64,000 bases of DNA, from NCBI GenBank assembly GCA_012932295.1, contig JAAONU010000014.1, positions 37,355,977 through 37,419,976 of the forward strand, read 5' to 3'. This DNA comes from Cyclina sinensis (lineage: Eukaryota > Mollusca > Bivalvia > Venerida > Veneridae). Below are positions 12,175-23,627 of this stretch, in pieces. The translations under genes and the position numbers were made by a program. Each line of letters opens with the position of its first letter. Position 1 is the stretch's first letter. The notes below the pieces were generated by a model, which made no database searches, was not told where the DNA came from, and saw only the letters and a list, made by a program, of their open reading frames with translations.

Positions 12175-15100
12175 TGGATATGCCTATTTTAGAAACAGGG
12201 TTAGGATTGAACTGCACAGGGTTAGAGAAGAGGAAACAAAGAACAAAGATGGAGACCGTGTTAAATTAGATAAATTTATTAAATTAAGGGTTACCATGCT
12301 GGATATCTGGTATGTGTTTAAATAAAGTATATTTATAACACAAGAACCAGTACTTGTAATGTTGCCAAACTTTTTTCTTTCAAAAGATAGAATATGTTTA
12401 GGAGAAAATTTACTCAGCATAACAGACACTCCCTAAGGGGTACTACACAGACTTTTTGTGTTGGAAATAGTTTAAACACATTCGGTTCTTTCATTGGATG
12501 TATTTTTTTTTGTTCAGGATAAAAAGCATAGTCTGTTGTTCTTCAAGGTAAATGTGACAACAACTTGTTTAGTTCTGATAATTGACAGAATAATAACAGG
12601 TACTGTTAATTAAACCCTGCAAAGTGTAAGCCTGCTAGTCATAGGCAAAGAGAACAGATTCTGTTTTGGAACTATTGAATATCTGATTGTCACCGCAAAT
12701 TTTTGTTTATAGCTCTGCAAACCTTACCACAGACATAAGTCCTGTCAGAGTTTGTAAGCCAAGACTCGAGTTTTATGCTTGAAATGAAATTTTGAAACAT
12801 CCCAATATACAAAGCCTTTTAAAGAAACATGCCAAAATGCATCATTTTAAATTCAGAATAATATGTTTAACAAACTCAAAGAAACTTTGCCAGCAATCCC
12901 CAAAGGCAGTTGGGCGTTACTTTCATACAGGCAAATCAACACCCCTGCCAATGGTCAAAGTAGCAATAACATAATTATACCATATTACATTGGCACTCTG
13001 AAAATGTAACATTCATAGCCAAGTTGGCAACCATTCTTTCTTTGACTCTTGGGCCAGTAATAAAAGTCTGTCACTTTCTACTGGATAGCAAAATTGTAAT
13101 GGCTAGCTAGACACCATTTTATTGATGTCTTTAGATTGATAAGAACAATTTCATGTTCATCTGCCATATTCTATGTTTCAAGCTTTCTCATAGTTAAGCT
13201 AACTGTAAATGTGGTAGGTTAGCACTGACATTTGCTGTTAATGAGTAAAACAGAGATTATTTTGTTTTTACTTGACCATGGTTTGTTCCACACAGTTGGA
13301 TACTATAATACCATTCACAGGGTTCTGCCAAATGTTTGAAATACCTCTCAGCAGTTGTAAAGAAACAGTATCTGTTATATATAGTGTATGGTGTCCCCAT
13401 ATGTCAACAAAGGTGTACAACTGATGGGTATTGCAGAGGAAACTGCAGAAAATGATCTAGACCTCTGTATCATTGACATCTAGGAAGACCTCAGAAAAGA
13501 AGTGATTTATATTTGACACACAAATCTTCTTACCAGTGAGAGAGCAGATCATTTTTTTGTAGAATCAAATTTTTCATTGTATTATTTCTTTCTCAAAAAG
13601 TGATGAAGGAGGTGAGGAAATGTTTTGTATTACACCATAATTTGATTTTATACCAATTCATTCAATCATTTATCTTTAAAAGATACAAATGTAGACCTTT
13701 CTTTTACAAGAGACCATTTGCTCAGTGTAGAGGCTTCCAGTAAATGACATTTGGAAGGGGGTCGGGGAGGGTGGAAAGAGAGTTGCATCAGTACTTCTTG
13801 TAGTGCGCTTTCTGTGCGACTGGTTGTCAGTTGATTACTTAAAACTAAAGTACTATTCAAGAGTGATAAACAAAACGCTTGCAAATTTTGTACATTGCAA
13901 ATAGGTTTTGTGACTTCCTGGAGTTGCGTTTTTTCCATCACATGTTTCTCTGTGTAAAGATGGTAGTACCAGGAGTATCATTTTCTGACGGCAAAACATG
14001 AAACGAAATGCCCAACCGCATTTTAAGTGGATCATGTTGCAGATGTATACCATTTAAGTTCAGCAGGTGCAGTGTTGTGGTGTTTGACTCTGATGTCTAG
14101 CAGGATGGGTGTGGTCACTGTACTTAAATTAGTTTAAGTGTGAATTAAATCTGGTTTAGAGTAAAATGATATCTATTGTTTAAACTTAAATTAGGAAGGC
14201 GCCATAATGTGTTAGAGGAATTAGGCATTGTACTCCATAGCCATTATGAGGTCACAGCTATAGATAGCATTGGTTCCTGGCTTTTGTTTCTCAAAGAGAC
14301 TGGAGTTGATATTGATTTCCAAGAACCTGAGCCTACAATTTGTTATGTGAATTAAAGTTTCTCACATAAGCTAATAAGTATTATACAACCTGTCTGTCTA
14401 GATGCACCCCCTTAAATACAGTGGATTTTAATATAAAATGATAAGGAAAAGGAATTGCAGACATGGGAACAGGAACCCTGCAGTGGTTTGTTAGTAAATA
14501 GTCGTCCTTTCTTTGTAAGATGTTTGTGATTCTTAGTTAATGAACAGACAGACATTGTAGGCATTTGACAATTTATTGGAACAATTATTCTCTTGTATTG
14601 TGGCAAGATCAAATTTGTACTGTGATAAATCAATTGGTATTTTACAGTGTTGGTTAGATCCCTGAGTTCTTGTACTTGTTTTGTCATATAAATCTTGTTG
14701 GTTTGATTGCTTAGAGAGAGTTCTTTAAGTTGAGCTTGATTGTTATAAAATAAACACACGTGAATTTGAGAAATGCAGCTTGTGTGTTCTCTATATTTTG
14801 TTTGTCAAAATGGAAAACACTGGCCTTGAGACAGAGTGGAATTGTAAAACATTCTGCCATAATATAGAATGCATATGTTTAATTTTTACTGTAAGAACGC
14901 AGTCTCTTAATGAATTCAACATGTCATGGCGAAGCATCAGTTTCTACTGCGTTATTTCTGGTGTGTGTGTGTTTTTTTTTTTTGCTCTTAACAGCAGTAA
15001 TGCGTTGTGCTGTTAACTTTATTTCTTGAAATTGAGAACAATCAATATGATTGTTAGATGTTTTTCGGGGCTTTATTACCATTGTAAAACTTCAGCATGT

Positions 15101-16961
15101 TTTCAATACGTCTCACTTTAATTGCGAAGGCTTCATTAGTTTTCATCGAATTTTGTCTTACTGTAATTTAAACCACAGTATTTCAAGCTTCCTGTAGCCA
15201 ATGTTTTATTCAAGAAAGTTGTCTGTTCCAGAGAAAGTAAATTTAAATTACTGTTAAAAAAATACCTGCCATAGATAAGTGTGAATGAAGAATGAGAAAT
15301 TTGTTTTTTTCTGTTTTGTATATTGGCAAAATTGGTTTTACGAAGAAAATTTAGATTGTGATATAATTACTGTGACCCGTGCACTGAAACATACGCTTCA
15401 ACATTTTTCGCGGTATTTCAAATGGGATGCACTATAATGACAAAATGAAGTTTAGGTTTGTTTTGTTTTTTTCAGCTGCCAGATGCATTTCTTTGAGAAA
15501 TATTTTCTCTAATTCTCAAGTGGAACATTTTCTGTTTCTTGTTCTCTCGCATTTTTATCATTTCTGTAGAGACTGATATATGATAGTGAAAATGTGCATG
15601 TTTTTACAGAAAACCTGAACATGTTGAATTCTTCCTTTTTCAACAGATATTTTTTGTATCATTCATCTTGTTTGCTATTTCGAGGACTTTTTGCAAAGGA
15701 AAGATTTGGAAAGAATGCTGATACCGCTCTGTAATGATGTTGCAAGTTGAAGTACATCTGATTTGAGGTTCATTCCCGCTTAGATAATGCATTTTGATGC
15801 ATTTTGCAGCCATTTTGAAGTAAGAAAGATAACTTACTCATTTGTGGGGAAAGTTGGTTAATTGCTTTCAATGACAAGGTTGATACTGATCAGCCAGTCA
15901 ATTTCTGTGTTCATTTTTCATCTCGGTTTTTATTTGCGATAAAGACAATGACCCATCATTCATTTTATTTTTGTTATTCAAATAATGGGTTGTTATTGTC
16001 CAATTTTATGGATAACATTTATCTGTTTTAAAACAGATTGAATTAAGATTGAATTAAGAAACATTAATTGAAATCTGCTTTATTTTTAGAAATTGAAATG
16101 TAAAGCACTTTAATATAAACTAACAAGATCAAACAGTTTTGTACTGTTTTAGAACATAATTTTAAGGTAGCAGTTAGTGATTTTAATTAGCAAAACTAAT
16201 TCATTTATTTATATTAGCTATGATAAGTCATGCAGTCAGGCAGAGGTATTAGAATTAGCAACTCGGGTTCAGAAAAAAGCTCTTTTCCTTTCAACATTTT
16301 GTAAGAGCTCTTTCAGTCACCTTACAATTTCTATCAAGATATTAATATGCTGACAGAGGATGGATTTGTAGAAGGTATCCATAGGGTAAGATATGTAAAA
16401 TTAATGAATTGGCCTTGGTACAGATGAAGCATTAATTGATGCCTTTCCTCAGAGGTAACTTTCTACCTATCTGTCAGAAGATTCTGGGAGATAAGCAGAA
16501 GTCCAATAACCAGTCCAGTAAAAACTTGTAAATTCTAAATTAATAAAAGTTAATTTTTAGAACAGCGAAAATAATGTTTAAAAATAGAATTCACTTAACA
16601 CTTGGTTGTGGGATAGATATTTCTGTGTTAAGGTGAGTACACGCCAGCAAGCCTATAATTGTATAAACAGTCCTACGAAATACCGGGAAAAATCGGCTCA
16701 ATCTGAGCCAAGTCTTATCAGTAAGCACATCAGTGAAAATTGCCCCTAACAGTTATAAATCAATTAGCACCAGCTTGTGTTTGTTTATAGTCTGCTGACC
16801 ACTCCAGTAATCTATTAATGTTATTCCTAAGATTTTACTGCAGCAACGCCTTCATTATCTGTGTTTAACCAAATCAATCATGTAGAAAATTAGAAAATAA
16901 AATTATAAGTAGATCATCATCTAGTGATTGTTATTCATTTTTGAGTTATAATGACTTCTTT
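12175..16961. other. Non-coding DNA
   Basis: No gene or recognised element. Overlapping minus-strand open frames at 13666-14053 and 14412-14759 lack coding-like composition or splice context. Confidence 0.5.
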
Positions 16962-17011
16962 AATACAACAAAATCAATTTTAATAATTTTAATAATTGAT
17001 CTTGTTGTATT
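16962..17011. repeat. 50-bp imperfect palindrome
   Basis: The arms AATACAACAAAATCAATTTT and the reverse complement of ATAATTGATCTTGTTGTATT pair almost completely around an AT-rich centre. It could form a cruciform or RNA hairpin. The origin is unknown. Confidence 0.6.
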
Positions 17012-17639
17012 ATTTTTGTTACAAACAGCTTGAGATCATTAAATTTAAAATGAAGCCTTTTTATTTGTATACATATAGGATTTCAAAGTGTTTTTGAGAT
17101 TTTATTTTGTTTTGATTTTTTATCATACCTGATTTAAAGAAGTACTTTATTTCTGTTCATAAAATAAGAGATTTTATAGTGTTTATTTTCAGCCCATTTC
17201 TGAACCACATGTTCTTGAAAATAATGACAATATGTTATAGCCAGTTTGTGTGTGTGGAGGTGGGGGGGGGGGGGTATTTTTTTTCTTTTATTTTTAATAT
17301 ACTTTAAGACAACCAACACGCTTGTAGAATATTTCAGTTTCACAAGGGCTAAAGGTCTAAATAAAAACCATAAATGAGCTGGAAGTTATTTGTGTTCAAG
17401 TGCTACTCCTATATATATATTCATCCATAAATAATAATGACTTATTCAGATTGCATTAAAACTGGAGAACATAATTATCAACAAGAAGACAACAGATTAA
17501 AGTATTAAGGTTTTATATGACACATTAATTGAATCTAGTATTATAGAAATCTTTGTTTGGGATGAAGATCTTTAGGACATTTCACTATACGAAAGCAATA
17601 TTTTATTTTTAAGCTCAATTTATTAACAGCATTTTACTG

Positions 17640-19060
17640 AAAAGAAATGAAAAAAAAAAATGTATGTTTGAACATCACTTCATGATGTCAAATTCGATAA
17701 ATATTGTGAATATACTTATGAAGACCTGCTTGAGAAAAAATCAAACAACCTTCAAGATTTACTGAAACTGAAGAATTTCAACGAAGCCATTAAGAAAATA
17801 TCAACACAAAAGGCTTAAACCAGAACTGATAGAAAATTAGCTGGAGAAGAGAGGGATGGAATAAAACTGAAACCAAGATACCTTGCATATACCTCAAATC
17901 TTAGATGATTTGTTTTTTGTTGATTTTTTTTTGTTTAAATAAAAAACATTCCAGAAATTGTACAGTCCTCAAGAATTATATGTGCTGTCATCCCGCCACC
18001 CTGCAGCCATAAATGTTTATATAGAAACAAATTCAAGTGATCTGGAATGAAACATTAATATTGCAAAACTTTGTGCATTGCGGTTGCTCAGAATGCAAAT
18101 GGAAGATATGACACAGAAGATCTGAATAACACGTTTAGATATTGAAGATATATCTGCAGTTAGAAAACATCTTTATAAATAAGTCAAGTTCAATACAGAA
18201 TTCAGTATTAGATTCATTAGTGACTGAAAGTGTAGAAGATACTGATGGCAGATTATATGAAGCTCTACAAGAGAAAATGAAATGAACAATTTTGTACACA
18301 CTCTTGGTTTTGAGTCACATAGAGCACCTTAAATGATAACTTTGCACCCTCCACCAGTGACTGGAAGAGATGATGACATATCAAAGCTGCAAGAGGTTTT
18401 AGATGATAATTTCTCATCAAGACAGGTCTTGAAGATCGGAAAGGCAGTATGAAAAATCATTTGCACCCTACAACAAAACTGGGGCCAATTCATTCCAAGC
18501 AGGAAAAGAGAAAGAAGAACCATCAATTTCTTGCAGAATTTCCTGTCTTGCATCTGAGAAAATCAAAGATTACAATTCTCATAAGTGCATACATAGATGT
18601 TGGCCTACTTCACATTTCCAAATACATGAGAGGCGATAAATTTTCAGAATGGAAAAAGCTGCTGTCAGTAGAATACATTGACACTGCGGCTAAATACATC
18701 AGGTGTGTAACTGTAGGTTTTCAACTTGCATTTATTCACAAATTCCTTCAGAGTCGCACCTCAGCAGAACAAGATATCAAATCAATTATTTCAATGCAGA
18801 TTTCTGAAGAATCAGGTCAGACTATCATGATTTTATGGAAAGAGGTGAAAATAACAATGGCACATTTGCTCTTCATGGTGAAAGTATGCGTCATTGGCGT
18901 CATTGTGCAGTGATATTTGCAACTGATTTTGCAGAATGACTAGAAGGAGCAGAAGAGTACTTGCTACCTCTTGCAGCTGATATAGATTTAAAGTTTCAAG
19001 AACCAAAGGAAAGCTGCTGCTTTCAAGAATGCTAAGAATGGAAAGCTGCTACTTTCATTG
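17640..19060 (+). pseudogene. Possible decayed coding sequence, family unknown
   Basis: The stretch is less AT-extreme and richer in codon-like triplets than its neighbours. It holds the longest open frame in the window (18449-18913, 154 codons). Another frame over about 18810-19030 reads plausibly protein-like (residues such as HGESMRHWRHCAVIF, then one stop, then EEYLLPLAADIDLKFQEP). The segment 18300-18450 also reads coherently in a different frame. The mixture of frames and stops suggests an old, frameshifted coding remnant, most likely a retroelement or retrocopy. I do not recognise a domain, and it could be chance. Confidence 0.3.
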
Positions 19061-20278
19061 ATTCTGACAGTGACACTAGTAAACAGTTTCTATTTAGTTC
19101 ACCTCTTTGTAGCAAATGTTAATTTACAGTGACTAACACCCAGATCATTTAATGGTGCATTAAAAGGAAAATGTTTACAGACATTTATGTTGTTATTGTG
19201 AAAAGCAAATGTTGGCTTGTTGAAACACATCAGAATTTAAACCTTTTCATACTTTTATTGATATTATTTACCCTGGAAGTCACAGAGGAGATAGACTGTC
19301 TTCATATTTCATGCACCAAATTCAAAAGTTGCTGTGCTGTTGCTTTTACAGTAAACCACAGTTTTAATGACTGGAATTGCATTGATTTGGGTCCTCCTCA
19401 GGGGACAATGCATTTATCTTGCATTTTTTAGGTGAATAGAAGGATGCAATTACACTGTATATTTACCCATCTTCAATTATAAAGAAATTATTTTTAAGCA
19501 AATATATTAGTAGCTTAAATTGCACTGTTATTTTTATCTTATTTACTTCATTTAAAAAAACTGCCTTACTAACCTTAAAACTGATAAATATAGAACAGTT
19601 ATGTTAAAAAACAGGCAATTAATATATATATAATGTATTTATATTTAATATGTCATCCCCAACGCATCCATCATCTTTTGGGGTTTTGTTAGCTATTACT
19701 GTCGCACCAAAGAAAGGTTTTATAGTATTATTTTACTGGCACGATATCAACATGCCATGGCTTTTCATTTTTATACAAAGCTTATTATGAAATATTGTTT
19801 TGGAAGGTTTTATTTATACCAACTTCCAATTTTTTAATGAAGCAATATCCCCCTTTTGAACATATTAAATTTAGTCCTAGATAAATTGACAGGTGTTTCA
19901 AATTTCAGCTTTTATTTTTATTCTGTTATTGTTTCTACACATTAAATAATTACCAGAGGTTTATAAAGACATTCTATGTTCTTATAAGTTATTGACTTGA
20001 AAACAAAAATCCTATTTGATGTGTAGAGATAGAATTTACTATTTCTAAGTTTTAAGCAGTATTTGCACAATGTTAACTGATAAAAATCAGCTGCTTGTAA
20101 TTAACTACAGCCAGACTCCAGTAACCATCTTCTACTGAGATGTTAAGAGAGATAAATTGTTTGTTTATTGCTCTGTGATTTGATAAGGGCTATTATAACT
20201 GTCCATGCTGGAAGGCCAAAATTCACTGAAATCTCCGGTATTTCGTAGGACTGTAAATGTTAACCTCATGCAGGGAAC
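19061..20278. other. Non-coding DNA
   Basis: AT-rich sequence; I see no gene or RNA. An (AT)n-like tract lies near 19620-19640. Confidence 0.5.
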
Positions 20279-20289
20279 TGATTCTTTGG
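20279..20289. repeat. Left target-site duplication of V-SINE
   Basis: TGATTCTTTGG is repeated exactly at 20583-20593, bracketing the SINE. Confidence 0.85.
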
Positions 20290-20582
20290 AGGATCAATTG
20301 TCCAGTGGTTATAACGTGCTGGACTGGTAACTCAGGGGTCGCAAGATCGATTCCCTGCTCCATCACTAACATTACTAATTGTCTTTCGATGGAGACATTA
20401 AACCGAGGTCCCAATGGCATCAGTGCTGTACACTGAGCATGCAAAAGAACCAGGGGTGTCTCTTGAATGGGATGCTTTCTGTATCTTGCACTATCCCGCA
20501 CAACATAAAATAACTAATCTCTGCAGGTGGTGTCCATCATATGGGCAACCGGTACGAGTATGAATAAATTCAAATAGATAGA
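20290..20582 (+). mobile_element. V-SINE superfamily element (RUDI-like)
   Basis: A 293-bp SINE with a tRNA-derived head: A-box region TGTCCAGTGGTTATAACG and B-box-like GATCGATTCC. The central block contains GAGACATTAAACCGAGGTCC and, further on, AACCAGGGGTGTCTC. These match the conserved core I know for the V-SINE superfamily, of which RUDI is the member described as widespread in molluscs. It ends in a short A/T-rich ATAGATAG-like tail. The 11-bp perfect duplication TGATTCTTTGG flanks it (20279-20289 and 20583-20593). The minus-strand open frame 20223-20501 is a by-product of this element. Confidence 0.88.
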
Positions 20583-20660
20583 TGATTCTTTGGCTCAGTG
20601 GTTAAGAGCATTGGTATTCGATGCAGGAAGACAAGAGTTTGAATCCCTGGTCTTTTCCAA
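20583..20660 (+). mobile_element. tRNA-like sequence, probable old SINE head
   Basis: It starts inside the right target-site duplication. A-box-like TGGCTCAGTGGTTAAGAGC and B-box-like GTTTGAATCCC lie at tRNA-like spacing, but I cannot fold a convincing acceptor stem or anticodon arm. It is therefore probably the decayed head of an older SINE rather than a functional tRNA. The V-SINE inserted at its 5' edge. Confidence 0.5.
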
Positions 20661-22800
20661 GATGCATTTGCTTCTATTTGTTATGAACTTTCATCTTGGT
20701 AAGACTCAGATCTTTGTACTCTGTAATTTCCTAGAATATTTTTTTTGGAGGAAGAAATGAAATATCCCAAATGTAGCACTTTCAATAAAATTACAGTTAT
20801 TATTTCCATTGAAAAGTGATATGTTTTTCCTTTAATGGCAGTGTCGTGCCAAGACAATTTGTTAAAGCAGCTAAATGATGTAAAAAACTTGACTGCTCAT
20901 TTGTAACACAATAGAAGTGAAATTAATGGTTAACTTATCATAGGCTGTTCTATTTCGCAAGAAATTACCATATTTAGAATTTAATTTTGTATTCTGTCAC
21001 TTTGACTTTAAATGGTGATACATTATCTTAGATTGTAGGCTTAAAATCTTCTGACATCAGAGAACGGGCAGAAAAACAAGCATAAGAAAAATGAGCAGTT
21101 GTTTTTTGTTTTAAGTTAGATAAATAAATTTCTAAAACGGTAATGGCATGTGAATTAATTGTTTGTGATAAGCACCCACCTTGCCCTTGTACTTCATACA
21201 GCACATATCATTGCGAACAAAATTGTTTCATTGTTCTGGGACTGAATATATTCCATGTATGCTGTGTAGGTTAATATCTGGTCATGCTATAACTGCAGGA
21301 TTTTTCAGTTATAGCACCCCATGTTCTTACTGACATTAAAGCTGTGTTAAGGTATCTCACTACTATACTTTATGGAATAATATTACATCAATTTTTCTTT
21401 TATATTTGATTATACTGTCTCGCCAGATCTCAGCTCTCATGAAAGTATATTAACTAGCAGATACTTGAAAAAAAATGGGCTGTTTTGTAGTTCAACTTAA
21501 CTTTTGTAGCAATTTTTTTTTTCACTGACATACTCAGTTGTAACAAAAAAAGGCCTTGAGGCAAAGTGGCTATAGACACTGTTCTAGTCAGTCCTTAGAG
21601 ATTCTCGTAGACTTCAGACAGGCCATACTGCCGATATATTATTTCCAGTCCACAGCCTTCCATCTACTGTCTTACGTGGTAGTCCGTAATTACTTCATTA
21701 TGAAGTTATTATTACTGTTTTATTATCAAAGAAAATTTCTCAGAATGCTAGGCTAATGATAATGCATAGACTGTCTTCCCTAGTAATCACTTAATTACAG
21801 TTTGATATAATCAGGGAGGTTTTCTTGTGTGATAGTCGTGATTGCAGTGTAAGAGAATCACATACCAAGATGTATTAACTAAAGTATTTGTTGCCAGATC
21901 AGTTTCCAGAGTTTCAGTTTGCCTCTGTAAGCCATTGGCTGTATCTGTATGCTGACCTGTTTTCTGCTGATCCTGCTTACTGCTTGTCAGGGTTTGAAAC
22001 CCATCAGTGAGACGTGACCCTAGAAAGTTATTTAAGAGGATGGTAGTGTCACTGTAACAGGGTTTGTCTGTTATAAGCTCTGGCTTTTCTTTGGAACTTA
22101 AGTTCATAACAAAAATTGTTTGTTTGCATAGGTGTAAGGTGCCAACCAGGAGGTCTGGATAATTTGATATGACATACCAAGTAGGAAATTTGGTCTTTTG
22201 GAGAACAAATTAGTGATGATTCTTCATCTATGTCACAATCTATCTATCTTTCAAGTTGCAGTTGTGAATAAGACTTTTGAAAAATATATACTTGTATAAA
22301 CCTTTGTTGATTGGCTACTAGTTTGTTTTCATTTCACAGTTAGTCTTCCTTATTTACATGAGGATTATAAATAGATATAAAGGTGATCGCGTAGGATAAC
22401 TTCCTTTGTTCTGTTTACTCTCTGGTATTTGTTTGGTTCTCAGAAAAAATGTAGCCCTGATATGTGTTCTATCTTGTCTATCAGTGTTGTACCTGTCCAC
22501 GTTGATTGCCTAGGTGATGATGGAGGACTGATAAGCCCTCTGGCTGCTGGCTCTATTCATTAATACCTTACAACAGTTTTGATGAGACTTTGGCATTGCA
22601 GAAATTTTTTGCTATGTTCTTTACCAGGTTTTCTATCTATGGTTTGCTCTTAATGTCTTTAGTAATATCTGAAAGAAGTTCTGATATTGCAGATATTCCC
22701 TTAAGTTTTCTTCATTCTAGCAGGTTGTATATTTATTGTCAATTGCAACAGACCAGTAAACTGTTGAACAATCAAAATGCTCTTGTCGGAAGTTATTTTT
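20661..22800. other. Non-coding DNA
   Basis: No supported gene or element. The frames at 21556-21756 and minus 21811-22107 have no splice context. Confidence 0.5.
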
Positions 22801-23627
22801 ATACCCCCACAAAAAAGTTTGAGGGGTATATAGGAGTTAGCTTGTCGGTCGGTCTGTCAGTCTGTCGGTCTGTCATGGTTTCCGGACAATAATTCATGAA
22901 AGGCTAGACAGATTAAAACAATTTTTGGTACACAGCTGTAACATCATAAGATACAGGTCAAGTTGGATATTGGGGCTTGTGGGGCCACGGTCAAGGTCAC
23001 TTTTATTTAAAATAGAAAAACAGTTTCTGGACAATAACTCATGAATGGCTTGACAGATTTAAACATTTTTTGGTACACAGGTGTAACATCATAACATACA
23101 GGTCAACTTCAATATTGGGGCTGGTGGGGCCAAGGTCAAGGTCACTGTTACTAAAAATAGAAAAACAATGAAAAATGGTTTCCGGATGATAACTCATGAA
23201 ATCTTGACAGATATAAACAATTTTCGGTACACAGGTGTAACATCACAGGATACAGGTCATGTTTGATATTGGGGCTGGTGGGGCCAAGGTCACGGTCACT
23301 GTTACTAAAAATAAAAAATAAATGGTTTCTGCTCAATAACTTGAGTTAGGACTAAGATATTTTGATGAAATTTGCTGTAAAGGTAGCTTCTATGAAGACG
23401 ATGCTTGGATTTGAAAATTTTGCCCGTTGGGTCAAGGTCACTGTTCACTTAATCTTAAGCTAGTTCTACTAGAAAATATACAGTTCAGTGGTCTACCGGT
23501 AATTGTTTTCTCTATATACAATATTATTAAATATAAAATATATACATATTTCCATGTTTCTTATGTCACTTTATGCCATTGATTCTAAGCTTTCCAGTTC
23601 CAGTATCAAGCACCCATGTGGGGGTAT
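22801..23627 (+). mobile_element. ATACCCCC...GGGGGTAT element with ~145-bp tandem units
   Basis: 827 bp bounded by an 11-bp inverted repeat (ATACCCCCACA at 22801, TGTGGGGGTAT ending 23627). The left end also folds back locally on GAGGGGTAT near 22830. Next comes a GTCGGTCTGTC simple-sequence head, then four tandem units starting GTTTCYGG at 22878, 23023, 23178 and about 23325 (spacings 145, 155, 147). Units carry TCAAGGTCA at 22991, 23136 and 23432, and the variant TCACGGTCA at 23290. No transposase or tRNA-like promoter is seen, so the mobility mechanism is unknown. I associate this end sequence with abundant bivalve repeats. Confidence 0.75.

Noticed and set aside
14412..14759. 115-codon minus-strand ORF
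   Set aside because: Composition mirrors the AT-rich surroundings; no domain, no splice or promoter context.
20223..20501. 92-codon minus-strand ORF
   Set aside because: It overlaps the V-SINE antisense; SINE consensus sequences commonly give such frames.
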